From: Azonexus sp. R2A61
GTDB taxonomy: Bacteria > Pseudomonadota > Gammaproteobacteria > Burkholderiales > Rhodocyclaceae
Direction of reading: 5' to 3'
NCBI RefSeq assembly: GCF_021401135.1
Contig: NZ_JACBFO010000002.1
Span: forward strand, 620,001-684,000
DNA: 64,000 nucleotides
Shown here: positions 38,101 to 47,503 of the stretch, one piece after another
Layout of the letters: every line of letters begins with the position of its first letter
Numbering within the stretch: the stretch's first letter is position 1
Made by a program: the position numbers and the translations under genes
The notes under the pieces: model-generated
The model's database searches: none
The model's input: the letters and a program-made list of their open reading frames with translations, nothing else
Told to the model about the DNA's origin: nothing

Positions 38101-39779
38101 TGCGCCTCGCCGCCCGCGTGTTCGACCATTCCGGCGAAGGGATCGTGGTCACCGATGCCAATGCCCGCATTCTCACCGTCAACGACGCCTTCAAGCGGGT
38201 CACCGGCTACAACGAGCGCGAAGCGATCGGGCGCACCCCGGCCATGCTCAGCTCGGGCAAGCACAGCACTGAATTCTTCGAGGAAATGTGGAAATCGATC
38301 GCCAGTAACGGCTGGTGGCAGGGCGAAGTCTGGAACCGGCGCAAGAACGGTGACCTCTATCCCGAATGGCTGACCATCAACTGCGTCAAGGATGCGAATG
38401 ACAGCGTCGTCAACTATGTCGGCATCTTCAGCGACATCAGCGTCGTCAAGCAGTCACAGAAACGCATCGAATACCTGGCTACGCACGACGAACTGACCGG
38501 TCTGCCCAATCGCATGCTGTTCAACGACCGGCTGAAAATGGCAATCAGCAAATGCGAACGCAATCAGATGCAACTGGCCGTGCTGTTCGTTGACGTCGAC
38601 AACTTCAAGCTGATCAACGACACCATGGGCCACGACATCGGCGACATCCTGATCAAGCAGGTAGCCGAGCTGCTCAAGCTCTGCATCCGCGCTGGCGACA
38701 CCGTTTCGCGCTTCGGCGGCGACGAATTCACGATCATTTTCGAGATCGAGAGCCCCAGCGAAGTGGTCGTCGCCGCCCAGCGCATCGTCGACAGCCTGTC
38801 GCAACCGCATCAGCTCGACGGCAAGCAGGTGTTCACCACGGCCAGCATCGGCATCAGCCTCTATCCCGACGACGGCAACGACTGCCAGACGCTGCTCAAG
38901 AACGCCGACATTGCGATGTACCGTGCCAAGGAACGCGGCAAGAACAATTTCCAGTTCTTTACCGGCGAACTGCGCACCCTGTCGCACGACCGCATGTACC
39001 TGATCAACGACCTGCGGCAAGCCCTGGCCAGCAAGGCCTTCCATCTCGTCTATCAGCCGCAGCTCGACATGCAGACCGGCCAGCTGACCGGCCTCGAGGC
39101 ATTGCTGCGCTGGGATCACGCCGAACGCGGCCTGGTACCGCCCAACAAGTTCATCCCGCTGGCCGAGGAAATCGGCCTGATCGACGCCATCGGCGAATGG
39201 GTGCTCAAGGCCGTGTGCGCCCAGATCGTCGCCTGGCGCCAGGCCGGGCTGCAGGCGCCGAGGGTGGCGATCAACCTGTCGCCCAAGCAGTTCCGCAAGG
39301 CCCACGTGCCAAGCCTGATCGCGCGCACCCTCAACGAATACCGCCTCGAGCCGTGCCATCTGAAAGTAGAACTGACCGAGCATGCCCTGATGGACGATAC
39401 CGACTACACCCTGCAGATGCTCAGCGAGCTGCAGCAACTCGGCGTCCATCTGTCGGTGGATGATTTCGGCACAGGCTATTCATCGCTGAGCTACCTGAAG
39501 CGTTACCCGATCAACGAAATCAAGATCGATCACAGCTTCGTCGACGGTATCGCCGATGATGCCAACGATCGCGCCATTGCCCGCGCCATCATCGCCATGG
39601 CCGACGTCATGGGTATGGATGTCATTGCCGAAGGCGTCGAAACGCAGGAGCAGCGGGAAGCCCTGCTCGCCAACGGCTGCCGGATCGCCCAGGGCTATCT
39701 GTTCGCCCGGCCAATGCCGGTCGGCACCGTCGAAAAATACTTCAGCAAGGATTTCCAGGTGGCGCTCAGTACGGGCTGA
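35169..39779 (+). CDS. CheB-CheR-PAS-GGDEF-EAL multidomain signalling protein
   Basis: 1536 residues without membrane segments. CheB methylesterase about 33-215 with the triad Ser42 (GIGASAGG), His69 (VVIQHLSP) and Asp161 (GTGSDGAQ), lacking the usual REC domain. CheR methyltransferase about 235-490 (SAM motif [15 protein letters not shown]). PAS-like region, then a regular coiled coil about 658-735 of repeated NEELQ/SNEEL units. Three PAS domains about 740-1095, GGDEF domain with intact GGDEF at 1183-1187, and EAL domain with Glu1310-Ala-Leu. CheB-CheR-PAS fusions are known; the addition of both c-di-GMP domains is less usual. It has its own promoter region and no chemotaxis genes nearby. 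Confidence 0.92.
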   Translation: MGTSEENLRATSQDGEAIEQENHRTRNFVPTSPRYVVGIGASAGGLEALTALISHLPVDLGICYVVIQHLSPTYRSMMAQLLGRDTEMAVREAEDGGLLEANTIFIAPANHNLTLEGDTFVLIETPPRVAPKPSVNVFLASLAEARGGDAIGVILSGTGSDGAQAIGSIKAAGGFTFAQEPASAKYSGMPQAAIDSGTIDWVLPPDEIARRIAEIARSREHLAPPEDNLGSASTLKKLLAKVRQHTKVDLNGYKENTIWRRIERRMAANRMISLEEYLAHVDAVPDELDLLYKDVLISVTSFFRDTAAFEALGQVLDGVLLEKRPGDELRIWVAGCATGEEAYSIAILLCEHGGPALANLRVQIFATDLDLNAMAIARKGVYSASAIGSLDAELVARYFVPRNDAYEVSKTLREMVVFARQDLVQDPPFLRLDLITCRNVLIYFQSELQARILSVFHYALRPEGLLFLGKSENVYQQESLFGPVHKDARIFRRENVLTRPNLSGGAFVLSPAEKAGAEAEKIIEKSAATLYQEAAARYYQPPGILINGNFDILHLQGNVGDFLNVGDGRPNFDLPHLIRREFASDLQTLVHQAKHKQGTAYGRPRALKLADGKRSVRMVIHVLEPGSAGTPFLVVFESVARNRSTVGTATGEAGTTVRALEDEIVAMREHLQAVIEELETSNEEMQALNEEVQAANEELQSSNEELEASNEELQATNEELTTVNEELQIKSAQLLEFNYDLESIQNCIGFPLISVNRGLEIERFNQLAAALFTLGAPAVGMSLNRIKLPHGMQDFSHLVHQVIIDGQPVEQAISSISRHYALHIAPNVSPRGIRGAIILLIDDTELHTSEQILRTNQQKLMAIMNASPTLSSLKDTAGRYIFINQKFEAHFGIESGSVLGKTDRQVFGGRIADEFRQRDLEVLRNNEAQEIEERVPTVHGERILHSVRFPLHGDDGVVYAVCTQSTDVTERKHAEDQLRLAARVFDHSGEGIVVTDANARILTVNDAFKRVTGYNEREAIGRTPAMLSSGKHSTEFFEEMWKSIASNGWWQGEVWNRRKNGDLYPEWLTINCVKDANDSVVNYVGIFSDISVVKQSQKRIEYLATHDELTGLPNRMLFNDRLKMAISKCERNQMQLAVLFVDVDNFKLINDTMGHDIGDILIKQVAELLKLCIRAGDTVSRFGGDEFTIIFEIESPSEVVVAAQRIVDSLSQPHQLDGKQVFTTASIGISLYPDDGNDCQTLLKNADIAMYRAKERGKNNFQFFTGELRTLSHDRMYLINDLRQALASKAFHLVYQPQLDMQTGQLTGLEALLRWDHAERGLVPPNKFIPLAEEIGLIDAIGEWVLKAVCAQIVAWRQAGLQAPRVAINLSPKQFRKAHVPSLIARTLNEYRLEPCHLKVELTEHALMDDTDYTLQMLSELQQLGVHLSVDDFGTGYSSLSYLKRYPINEIKIDHSFVDGIADDANDRAIARAIIAMADVMGMDVIAEGVETQEQREALLANGCRIAQGYLFARPMPVGTVEKYFSKDFQVALSTG

Positions 39780-39803
39780 TCGCCAAGGCATCGCTCGGAA
39801 ACG

Positions 39804-40526
39804 CTACGCCCACAACCCCAGTTCGACCAATTGCCGGCTCGCCACCGGCGCCCAGCCGCGGTTCGCCGCCGGGCTGGCCGGGCTGGGGTGCAGGATGCGC
39901 CCGAAGCGGACCGGCAAGCCGTCCAGCGCGATCATCGCCCGCTTTTCCGCCCAGGCGCCGACGCCGATCACCCACTCGGCCTGCACCGCCTCGACCAGTC
40001 GCCGCAGATGTGCGTCGCAGGCCTCCTGCAGCGGCCCGGCCTCGCGTACCGGCAGCTTGTCCGGCGTCAGGTTGCGGCCCTCGTCGAAGAACACCAGCGG
40101 ACAATAATTGGCGACGAAATGTTCGGCAAAGAATGCTTCCGGCGTCCCGAAACGCTCGCGGAACAAGCCCCACAGGCGCTGTCCGCTGACCTCGCCGCGC
40201 TTGCAGGCGAAGCCTTCGACCGGCTTCTTCGGATTTTCCGTCGCCGGCTTGTCGACCGCACCGGACAGCCCCAACCAGTCGCGCACCGCGGCAATCTCGC
40301 CGAACGGCACGCCGGTCTGCGCCATGCCGAACGGCCCCGGATTCATGCCCAGGAAAACCACCTTCTTCGGCCCGTCGCCAAAACGCTCGAGATAAGCGCG
40401 ATGTACCGCCCAGGCGTAGTCGAGCGGGTTGTAAACGTGACTGACCGGCGCCGCGAAGCGCATGGCGTCAACCTCGCGGGACAGCGTTCGGGCAGCATCG
40501 ACGAGACGGGAAGCAATGGAGGACAT
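39804..40526 (-). CDS. Uracil-DNA glycosylase of the SMUG1-like family
   Basis: 240 residues. The catalytic-loop motif GMNPGPFGMAQTGVPFG and the C-terminal HPSPASPAANRGW are the SMUG1 signatures, so it should excise uracil and oxidised pyrimidines such as hydroxymethyluracil from DNA. N-terminal helix MSSIASRLVDAARTLSREV and YNPLDYAWAVHRAYL also fit. It is convergent with the CheB-CheR gene and a single gene, with 194 nt to the divergent tpm gene, a gap that holds nothing else I can name. Confidence 0.93.
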   Translation of the reverse strand: MSSIASRLVDAARTLSREVDAMRFAAPVSHVYNPLDYAWAVHRAYLERFGDGPKKVVFLGMNPGPFGMAQTGVPFGEIAAVRDWLGLSGAVDKPATENPKKPVEGFACKRGEVSGQRLWGLFRERFGTPEAFFAEHFVANYCPLVFFDEGRNLTPDKLPVREAGPLQEACDAHLRRLVEAVQAEWVIGVGAWAEKRAMIALDGLPVRFGRILHPSPASPAANRGWAPVASRQLVELGLWA

Positions 40527-40720
40527 GACGGGACGGGTTGGCGGTAAAAGGCCCGATTATCCCAGATCGGGCCCGCCCGACAGCGCGACGGAAATTGCTT
40601 CTTGCCGGATAAGGGCGCATAGTGGTCGGCGCTTGAACAAGCCCGACGAGTCTTGAAAAGCCCACGCACCCGCGGTTCTGCCGGACGGCGGCTCCCCCGA
40701 CATGCAGCGAAGGCAACTTA

Positions 40721-41395
40721 ATGGCTCACCCGGATCACGCGCTCTGGAAAGAGGGTTGGCGCGCCAATCACATTCCCTTTCACCTGACGCACGTTCACCC
40801 CTTGCTGACACGCTTCTGGGCGCAACTGGACCTCGACACGACGCAACGGGTCTTCGTCCCGCTGTGCGGCAAGAGCCTGGACGTCATGTGGCTTCACGAC
40901 CGGGGGCATCAGGTCGTCGGCGTCGAACTGAGCCCGGTCGCGGTGAAAGCACTGTTCAAGGCGGCGCACCTGAGCCCGCAGCGCGAAAGCCACGGCGACC
41001 TGGCCCGCTGGACCCAGCAACAGCTGACCATCTTCTGCGGCGACTTCTTCGCCATGACCGAAGCCGACCTACTCGGCGTCCAGGCCGTCTATGACCGAGC
41101 CGCGCTGACCGCGCTGCCGGAAAACCTGCGCGAATACTACGTGGCTCACCTGCACGCGATTCTGCCGGCGGACTGCCAGATCCTGCTGCTGACCGTGGAA
41201 GATCTCGACGACGAGGATGACGCGGACGACAGCATGTGCCAGTCGTCCGAAATCGCCGCGCTGTATTCGGTATATTTCTCGGTCGAACTGCTGCACGCCG
41301 AATATCATGCAGCCCGTACCGTCGCCCCCGGCGAGGAAATCGAAACGCGCTGCATCCACAAGGCTTACCGACTGCGCCGCGCGCCCCGCAACTGA
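40721..41395 (+). CDS. tpm: Thiopurine S-methyltransferase family protein
   Basis: SAM-dependent methyltransferase of 224 residues; bacterial members methylate thiopurines and selenium or tellurium compounds. Family marks are LWKEGWRANHIPFHL near the N-terminus, VFVPLCGKSLDVMWLHDRGH (SAM site), GVELSPVAVKALF and YDRAALTALPENLR. All are in the expected order and length. The gene is 53 nt upstream of a transglutaminase-like gene on the same strand. Confidence 0.95.
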   Translation: MAHPDHALWKEGWRANHIPFHLTHVHPLLTRFWAQLDLDTTQRVFVPLCGKSLDVMWLHDRGHQVVGVELSPVAVKALFKAAHLSPQRESHGDLARWTQQQLTIFCGDFFAMTEADLLGVQAVYDRAALTALPENLREYYVAHLHAILPADCQILLLTVEDLDDEDDADDSMCQSSEIAALYSVYFSVELLHAEYHAARTVAPGEEIETRCIHKAYRLRRAPRN

Positions 41396-41448
41396 GCGCG
41401 ACCATCGGGCATCACCCTCCGGGGCACGCACAACGTGTCCGCCACATC

Positions 41449-42324
41449 ATGGTTCATCTGAAATTTTCCATCCGCCTGACCTATGAAATCCTCGGCACTC
41501 CCGCCGATTTCATCTTCAACATTCACGCCGCGGCAACCGTCCGGCAAACCGTTCTCGGCGAAAACCTGCAGGTCAGCCAGCCTGTGGCGCTCGTCCTCCG
41601 ACCCGCCCCGGCGGCCAACCATCGGCTGCTGCGATTGCGCGCCCAGCCCGGAACCTTGCGCATCGATTACCGGGCCGAAGTCCTGATCGATCACTGCATC
41701 GCAGCCCCGGAAAACATCGCCGAAAGCGCGGTTGCCGACCTGCCGGCGGAAGTTCTCCCCTATCTCTATCCGAGTCGCTACTGCGAATCGGACAAGCTGC
41801 AGGCCCTGGCCATCCAGTCCTTCGGCCATCTGCCCAAGGGCTACGGCCGCGTCGAGCAGATTCGCCGCTGGGTCAATCAGCGGACGAAATTCGTCTCGGG
41901 CAGCACTACCGCGAGCACCTCCGCGATCGACACGCTGCAGCAGCAGTTTGGTGTCTGTCGCGATTTCGCGCACTTGATGATCGCACTCTGCCGCGCCCTG
42001 AACATTCCCGCCCGCTTCGTCTCCGGCCTGGATTACGGCGCCGACCCGATGCTCGGCCCGACCGATTTCCACGCCTACGTCGAGGTCTATCTCGACGGCA
42101 ACTGGTACATGTTCGATCCGTCCGGCACCGCGATGCCGATGGGCTTCGTGCGCATCGGCACCGGCCGCGACGCCGCAGACGTCGCCTTTGCCACCATTTT
42201 TGGCCAGATCCGTTCGGAAATCCCCTTGCTCGCCATCGAGCCGGTCATCGATCCGCAGCGTCGCTGCGAATTGCCGCGGCATCGCGGCGAAGCCTTATCC
42301 ACCGATACGGCAGACCGCCCGTGA
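41449..42324 (+). CDS. Transglutaminase-like protein (third in the window)
   Basis: 291 residues from ATG 41449 (MVHLKFSIRLTYEILGTPAD); a longer frame into tpm was rejected because it has no family similarity. Transglutaminase core with Cys in QQFGVCRDFAHLMIALCRAL, His in DFHAYVEVYLDGNW and Asp in MFDPSGTA. N-terminal beta domain of the same type as in the two proteins at 22694 and 26259, but no ATP-grasp or alpha-E partner is adjacent. Amidase or peptidase activity is as likely as transfer. It is convergent with the SDR gene. Confidence 0.88.
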   Translation: MVHLKFSIRLTYEILGTPADFIFNIHAAATVRQTVLGENLQVSQPVALVLRPAPAANHRLLRLRAQPGTLRIDYRAEVLIDHCIAAPENIAESAVADLPAEVLPYLYPSRYCESDKLQALAIQSFGHLPKGYGRVEQIRRWVNQRTKFVSGSTTASTSAIDTLQQQFGVCRDFAHLMIALCRALNIPARFVSGLDYGADPMLGPTDFHAYVEVYLDGNWYMFDPSGTAMPMGFVRIGTGRDAADVAFATIFGQIRSEIPLLAIEPVIDPQRRCELPRHRGEALSTDTADRP

Positions 42325-42346
42325 CACGCCACTCAGCCGCACCGGC

Positions 42347-43075
42347 TCAGGCGATTTCCCGCAAATCCGCCACCGGCTGGCTGCCGAATTTTTCGCTCAG
42401 CAGGTAGTCGACCGCAGCACGCGCCGCCGCTTGCGGGGTACTCAGGCGGCCTTCGTCTTTCAGCGCGACGAACTTGTCCTTGAGCGGAAAATGTTCGTCG
42501 GCCGTGGCCCGGATACGGGTCTGCATGTCGGTATCGACGACGCCGGGGGCCAATGCGCAGATGCGCAGGTTGGCGCGGCCGTCGGCGGCGACGCCGCGGG
42601 CATGGTGGTCGAGCGCGGCCTTGCTGGCGCCGTAGATGCTCCAGCCCGGGTAGGCGCTGCGCGCCGCACCGCTGGAGACGTGCAGGATGCGCAGTTCGCC
42701 GGCATGGCGGCGGGCGAGCGCGGCGCTGAGCAACAGCGGCGCCGTCACGTTGATGGCGACCGCGGTGGCAATCTCGCGGGCATCCTGTGCGTCGAGCGCG
42801 GCCATCGGCCCGAGTACGCCGGCGTTGTTGATCAGCAGCAACGGGCCATCGTCGCCGCCCAGGAAATCGTCGATCCGGCCACTGTCCAGCCAGGCGCGCA
42901 GCGCGACGGCATCGGCCAGGTCCAGACTGGCTTCGAACAGCAATCCGGGGTAGGCGGCGGCCAGCGCGGGATTGCGCTGGCGGGCCAGGCCGAGCAGCGG
43001 AATGCCGCGGCCGAGCAGTTCACTGGCAAGCGCGGCACCGAGGCCGCGGCTATGTCCGGTAAGCAGGGCTTTCAT
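42347..43075 (-). CDS. Short-chain dehydrogenase/reductase
   Basis: 242 residues, classical SDR fold: cofactor loop TGHSRGLG, NNAGVLGP, catalytic Ser in HVSSGAA and YGASK. The loop form with Ser-Arg after His suggests NADP. No substrate can be inferred. A copy of the 14-bp GTCGAC palindrome lies 32 nt upstream of its start, between it and the HD-GYP gene. Confidence 0.9.
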   Translation of the reverse strand: MKALLTGHSRGLGAALASELLGRGIPLLGLARQRNPALAAAYPGLLFEASLDLADAVALRAWLDSGRIDDFLGGDDGPLLLINNAGVLGPMAALDAQDAREIATAVAINVTAPLLLSAALARRHAGELRILHVSSGAARSAYPGWSIYGASKAALDHHARGVAADGRANLRICALAPGVVDTDMQTRIRATADEHFPLKDKFVALKDEGRLSTPQAAARAAVDYLLSEKFGSQPVADLREIA

Positions 43076-43106
43076 GGTTATGTCTCCGGCGTTTTTTCCG
43101 TTTTAT

Positions 43107-43120
43107 TGCGGTCGACCGCA
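43107..43120. repeat. Palindrome TGCGGTCGACCGCA
   Basis: Perfect 14-bp palindrome in the intergenic space between the HD-GYP and SDR genes. One of several copies in the window. Confidence 0.8.
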
Positions 43121-43133
43121 GCCAGCGCCCAAA

Positions 43134-44414
43134 TCAGGCGGCAGCGGGCCGGGATTCGTCCGGCGCACCGTCGAGCAGTTCGATGGCACGCTGGATTTCG
43201 CTCATGGCGCAATCATCGTTCCAGGCATCGACGCGCAGGAACAGATTGCGCGCCAGATTGCGCATGCGCCAGGTCACTTCGCTAACGATCACCTGCATTT
43301 CGGCAAGCAAGCCGTCGTCGCGCAGATCCTCGCCGCTGAGTACGTCAACATCGATCAGACCGGTCGCGCGCACCGACTTGATGAAGCCGTCGAGCAGTTC
43401 CAGCGCCTTGTCGCACAGTTGATGCAGCAGGTCGCCGCGCTGCCGGTCGACGATGTTGCGCAGTTCGCCGCTGGCCGCTTCCAGGCGGCCGAGCATGGCC
43501 TGCGGCGTCTCGTCGCCTTCGCGGGCATCGCGGGAAACACGATGGCCGAGCGGCTGCATCGCGCGGATCAGCACGTCGCTGGTCTGCCGGTCGAACTCTT
43601 CCGGCACGATGCGCAGGGCCAGCGAAATGCGCTCGCCGCTTTCCTCGCCGCGGTCGATCAGCGCGGCAGCGGCATCGGCCACCGCCAGCCAGGCGGACAA
43701 CCGGTGCTGCTCGCTGCGCGGCAACTGCCCCGGATAACCGCTGCCGTCCTCGCGCTCATGGTGCTGGGCGACGCAGGCGCCGACGCCGACCGGCAGGTTG
43801 GTCAGGTCGCGGATCAGCAACTGGCCAACATGCGGATGCGTCGCCACGTGCTTCCATTCGCGCGGCAGCAGATGGCGCTGCGGGTGCAGGAATTCGGGAT
43901 TGACGTAGATTTCGCCGATGTCGTGCAAGGCCGAGGCAACCAGCGTCAGCTGGGCGTCGTGGCTGGAAGCGTCGAGCTGCCCGGCGATGCCGGCGCAGAT
44001 CGCAGCAACGATCTGCGCCCGCCGGAAGCTTTCGGGATCGCCGTTGCGCACGCAGGTGAGCAGCAGGCAGAGCGGCGGCGGAATGTGCAGCGACTTGCCG
44101 TCGCGCAGGATGCCGCGCGCGATCCGCCCGCCGGCGATGTGCGCCAACGCGGGATATTCCTCGATCAGGGCCAGCGCGCCCTGCATCAGTTCGCCGACGG
44201 TCACGCCGTCGTGCACCGACAGCGAACTTTCCAGCGGCGCCTTCAGCTTGCGCAGCAGCAGGCGATCCTGCATTTCGCGGGAAATCTGTGCCCCGCGCGC
44301 CAGCAGTTTGAAGCCGCTCTCGTCGTAGATGTCCTCGGTGGCGACGATCGCATGCGTCTCGGAAAGATCGAGCAGCTTTTCGACGCAGTGCTGGTTGGAT
44401 GAATACGCGGCCAT
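43134..44414 (-). CDS. HD-GYP domain protein, predicted c-di-GMP phosphodiesterase
   Basis: 426 residues from ATG 44414 (MAAYSSNQHCVEKLLDLSET); an upstream in-frame start would add 35 residues unlike the family. N-terminal region about 1-120 with no REC domain, HD-GYP core about 135-300 with LHDIGEIYVNPEFLHPQ and HHEREDGSGYPGQL, then a helical C-terminal domain. The HD motif and GYP motif are complete, so it is probably active. Second HD-GYP protein in the window. A strong hairpin lies 93 nt upstream. Confidence 0.88.
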   Translation of the reverse strand: MAAYSSNQHCVEKLLDLSETHAIVATEDIYDESGFKLLARGAQISREMQDRLLLRKLKAPLESSLSVHDGVTVGELMQGALALIEEYPALAHIAGGRIARGILRDGKSLHIPPPLCLLLTCVRNGDPESFRRAQIVAAICAGIAGQLDASSHDAQLTLVASALHDIGEIYVNPEFLHPQRHLLPREWKHVATHPHVGQLLIRDLTNLPVGVGACVAQHHEREDGSGYPGQLPRSEQHRLSAWLAVADAAAALIDRGEESGERISLALRIVPEEFDRQTSDVLIRAMQPLGHRVSRDAREGDETPQAMLGRLEAASGELRNIVDRQRGDLLHQLCDKALELLDGFIKSVRATGLIDVDVLSGEDLRDDGLLAEMQVIVSEVTWRMRNLARNLFLRVDAWNDDCAMSEIQRAIELLDGAPDESRPAAA

Positions 44415-44506
44415 GGCAATACGCGACGTGCGCGGCGGGACTCCGACAAAATCTCCAAGGACGCCATTAGACCACAAATAAAACACGGTTTTAACACTAA
44501 TCGAAC

Positions 44507-44540
44507 ATTGTTTCCGCATAAGGCTGCATGCGGAAACAAT
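44507..44540 (-). terminator. Perfect hairpin after the ComB-like gene
   Basis: Arms ATTGTTTCCGCAT and ATGCGGAAACAAT with an 8-nt loop, starting 7 nt past the ComB-like stop on the minus strand. There is no T-run, so a transcription-factor operator for the downstream HD-GYP gene is an alternative reading. Confidence 0.5.
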
Positions 44541-44547
44541 ATCGAAA

Positions 44548-45246
44548 TCAGCGAAATACCGGCTGAATCAGCATCCCGCTCTCAAGACGCCGAACCGGCA
44601 TCGCGAAATCGACGCTATCGACCTGCGCACACAATGTCAGATCTGCCATCGGCAGGTTCGGCCAGGCCGGCTGGCCGAAGCGGCGGCCGAAATCCGATTC
44701 GCGCACGCGCCGGGCAAAAACCGCCGGATCGGCCGGTCGACCGCACAACAGGGCTTCGATGCAGTCGGCGCAGGCGATATCTTCGTCGCCATCGCGATCG
44801 ACCCATTCCCCGGTGATCACGAAACAGACATGGCCGGCACCGCTGCGCCGGATCAGTTCGGCGGTCGCCCCGGCACAGGCCAGGCTGGCCGCGTACAGAT
44901 GGCGGGCGCGGTGAAAACGCTGCAGCCCGCGCACGCCGGCGGCCGTGCTCATCACCACGGCCTTGCCGGCCAACTCGGCCTGCAGCAGTTCGCTCGGACT
45001 GTTGCCCCAGGCAAAACCGGGCGCCGGATCGCCGCCGGCAATGGCACCGACCGTCACGCTGTCGTCCAGTTGCGCCGCCAGTTCGATGGCGGCACTGACC
45101 GCAGCCACCGGGTACACCGCCCGGGCACCGCGCGACAGCGCGACGGCAGCCGTCGTGAAGGAGCGCAGCACATCGATGACGACCACCGTGTCGGTCGCTT
45201 CCGGCTGGTCTTGCAGGCGATTCAGGAAAAGTCTGGAAAAGCGCAT
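44548..45246 (-). CDS. 2-phosphosulfolactate phosphatase family protein (ComB-like)
   Basis: 232 residues from MRFSRLFLNRL at 45246; a start 7 codons earlier is possible. Conserved ComB features: VVIDVLRSFTTAAVALSRGA, GDPAPGFAWGNSP, STAAGVRGLQ, TGEWVDRDGDEDIACADCIE. In methanogens ComB makes sulfolactate for coenzyme M; in bacteria without that pathway the substrate is unknown, probably another 2-phospho-acid. No ComA or ComC gene is near. Confidence 0.85.
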   Translation of the reverse strand: MRFSRLFLNRLQDQPEATDTVVVIDVLRSFTTAAVALSRGARAVYPVAAVSAAIELAAQLDDSVTVGAIAGGDPAPGFAWGNSPSELLQAELAGKAVVMSTAAGVRGLQRFHRARHLYAASLACAGATAELIRRSGAGHVCFVITGEWVDRDGDEDIACADCIEALLCGRPADPAVFARRVRESDFGRRFGQPAWPNLPMADLTLCAQVDSVDFAMPVRRLESGMLIQPVFR

Positions 45247-45344
45247 GGGCAGAGGCAAAGCGGGCAATCGACGGGGCCATTCTAACGCCGCCCGCGCGAC
45301 AGCCCGTATAATTCGCTCCCCGACCCGCCAGCCCGCCCCGAATC

Positions 45345-45800
45345 ATGCGCAAGTCACTGAAAAACTGCTTTCTGCTGCTGTCGACCGCACTATTGCTCGC
45401 CGCCTGCGGCACCCCCGAGGACACTCGCCCCGGCCAGCCGGTGAAAACCCGCCAGGAAGCCTTCAAGGACATCCTGCGCAGCTTCGAGCCGATGGGCAAG
45501 ATGCTGCGCGAGGACCGTTACGATGCCGAGCGTTTCCTCGGCTTCGCCGAAGCCGTGGTCGCCAAGCGCGATGGCCCGTGGTCGCATTTCGGGCCGGACA
45601 CCGACTACCCGCCGACCAAGGCGACGCCGGCCGTCTGGCAGCAGCCGGAAAAGTTCGAGGCCGAACGTCAGGCCTTCTTCAAGGCCACCGACGCGCTGCT
45701 CGAAGCGGCGCGCAGCAAGGACGCCAAGCAGGTCGACGCCCCCTACAAGGCGGCCTACGACACCTGCAAATCCTGCCATTCGACCTTCAAGGCCCGCTGA
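45345..45800 (+). CDS. Cytochrome c lipoprotein, c'-like
   Basis: 151 residues. Lipoprotein signal with lipobox LLAAC (Cys21). Helical mature domain with a single haem motif at the very C-terminus, CKSCH (Cys141, Cys144, His145), the arrangement of class II (c'/c-556) cytochromes. FGPDTDYPPTKATPAVWQQP before the last helices also fits that family. Likely a membrane-tethered periplasmic electron carrier or gas-binding protein. It is followed 10 nt later by an FAD-dependent dehydrogenase. Confidence 0.88.
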   Translation: MRKSLKNCFLLLSTALLLAACGTPEDTRPGQPVKTRQEAFKDILRSFEPMGKMLREDRYDAERFLGFAEAVVAKRDGPWSHFGPDTDYPPTKATPAVWQQPEKFEAERQAFFKATDALLEAARSKDAKQVDAPYKAAYDTCKSCHSTFKAR

Positions 45801-45810
45801 TTCCACCGCC

Positions 45811-47442
45811 ATGCTGCGCCTGACCGAACTCAAGCTGCCCCTCGACCACGCGCCGGACGCGCTGCGCCCGGCCGTCTGCGAACGTCTCCGGCTGGCAGCC
45901 GACGCATTGCTCGACCTGTCGATCTACCGGCGTGGCTACGACGCGCGCAACAAGCGCAACATCCAGCTGATCTACACGCTGGACCTGACACTGCGCGACG
46001 AAGCGGCCGTCCTGGCCCGTTTTGCCGACGACCGCAACGTCGGCCCGACCCCGGATTTCGCCTACCAGTACGTCGCCCATGCGCCGGCCGGGCTGAGCGA
46101 ACGACCGGTGGTCATCGGCATGGGCCCCTGCGGTTTCATGGCCGGCCTGCTGCTGGCCCAGATGGGGCTGCGGCCGATCGTCCTCGAACGCGGCAAGGTG
46201 GTGCGCGAACGCACGCGCGACACCTGGGACCTATGGCGCAAGAACACGCTGCATCCCGAATCGAACGTCCAGTTCGGTGAAGGCGGCGCCGGCACCTTCT
46301 CGGACGGCAAGCTGTACAGCCAGATCAGCGATCCGCAGTTCCGCGGCCGCAAGGTGCTGGAAGAATTCGTCGCGGCCGGCGCACCGGAAGAAATCCTCTA
46401 CGTCAGCAAGCCGCACGTCGGCACCTTCCGGCTGGTCAAGATGGTCGAGAACATCCGCGCCAAGATCGTCGAGCTGGGCGGTGAAATCCGCTTCAATGCC
46501 AGGGTCGACCGCCTGGATCTGGAAAAAACCGCCGACGGCGTGCAGCAGGTGCGCGGCCTGTTCCTCGCCGACGGCGAGCATATCGCCAGCCGGCACGTCG
46601 TGCTGGCCGTCGGCCACAGCGCCCGCGACACCTTCCGCACGCTGCACGAACAGGGCGTCTATGTCGAAGCCAAGCCCTTCGCCATCGGCTTCCGCATCGA
46701 GCATCCGCAAACGCTGATCGACCACGCCCGTTTCGGCCCGAACGCCGGCAACCCGATTCTCGGCGCCGCCGACTACAAGCTGGTGCATCACGCCAGCAAC
46801 GGCCGCGCCGCCTACAGTTTCTGCATGTGTCCGGGCGGTCAGGTGGTGGCCGCCACGTCGGAGCCCGGTCGCGTGGTGACCAACGGCATGAGCCAGTATT
46901 CGCGCGCCGAGCGCAACGCCAATTCGGCGCTGGTGGTCAATGTGAATCCGGAAGACTTCCCCGGCGACGCCAGGGTCGATCCGCTGATCGGCATGGAATT
47001 CCAGCGCCACTGGGAAAGCCAGGCTTTCATCGCCGGCGGCAGCGATTACCGGGCGCCGGCCCAGCGGGTCGGGGATTTTCTCGCCGGCCGGCCGTCGACC
47101 GCGCTCGGCCAGGTCGAACCGTCCTACCAGCCCGGCGTGCGCCTGACCGATCTGGCAAGCTGCGCGCCGGACTACGTGATCCAGGCGCTGCGCGAGGCGA
47201 TTCCGGCCTTCGAGCGGCAGATCCGCGGCTATGCGATGGCCGACGCGATCCTGACCGGCGTCGAGACACGCACTTCGTCGCCGATCCGCATCAAGCGCGG
47301 CGACGACCTGCAGAGCCTGAACACGCGCGGCCTCTACCCGGCCGGCGAAGGCGCCGGTTACGCCGGCGGCATCCTGTCGGCCGGCGTGGACGGCATCAAG
47401 GTGGCCGAGGCGCTGGCCCTCGACCTGCTCGCCGAACACTGA
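45811..47442 (+). CDS. FAD-dependent dehydrogenase (COG2509 type)
   Basis: 543 residues from ATG 45811 (MLRLTELKLPLDHAPDALRP); a longer frame into the cytochrome gene was rejected. N-terminal extension of about 90 residues, then the FAD fold PVVIGMGPCGFMAGLLLAQM, an NFGEGGAG-like segment (VQFGEGGAGTFSDGKLYSQI), GHSARDTF and the C-terminal GLYPAGEGAGYAGGILSAG. Family members are cytoplasmic flavoproteins of unknown substrate. It is co-directional with and close to the cytochrome c lipoprotein gene, but a cytoplasmic flavoprotein would not contact that cytochrome directly. Confidence 0.88.
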   Translation: MLRLTELKLPLDHAPDALRPAVCERLRLAADALLDLSIYRRGYDARNKRNIQLIYTLDLTLRDEAAVLARFADDRNVGPTPDFAYQYVAHAPAGLSERPVVIGMGPCGFMAGLLLAQMGLRPIVLERGKVVRERTRDTWDLWRKNTLHPESNVQFGEGGAGTFSDGKLYSQISDPQFRGRKVLEEFVAAGAPEEILYVSKPHVGTFRLVKMVENIRAKIVELGGEIRFNARVDRLDLEKTADGVQQVRGLFLADGEHIASRHVVLAVGHSARDTFRTLHEQGVYVEAKPFAIGFRIEHPQTLIDHARFGPNAGNPILGAADYKLVHHASNGRAAYSFCMCPGGQVVAATSEPGRVVTNGMSQYSRAERNANSALVVNVNPEDFPGDARVDPLIGMEFQRHWESQAFIAGGSDYRAPAQRVGDFLAGRPSTALGQVEPSYQPGVRLTDLASCAPDYVIQALREAIPAFERQIRGYAMADAILTGVETRTSSPIRIKRGDDLQSLNTRGLYPAGEGAGYAGGILSAGVDGIKVAEALALDLLAEH

Positions 47443-47503
47443 TCCGGAACGACGCGCCGGCCGCGGCCGGCGCTACGCCCTTCCCCGCTGCGTACCCCTA
47501 CGC

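Noticed and set aside
45523..45810. N-terminal extension of the FAD dehydrogenase into the cytochrome gene
   Set aside because: The extension is Arg/Ser/Pro-rich and out of frame with the cytochrome; the family start is at 45811.
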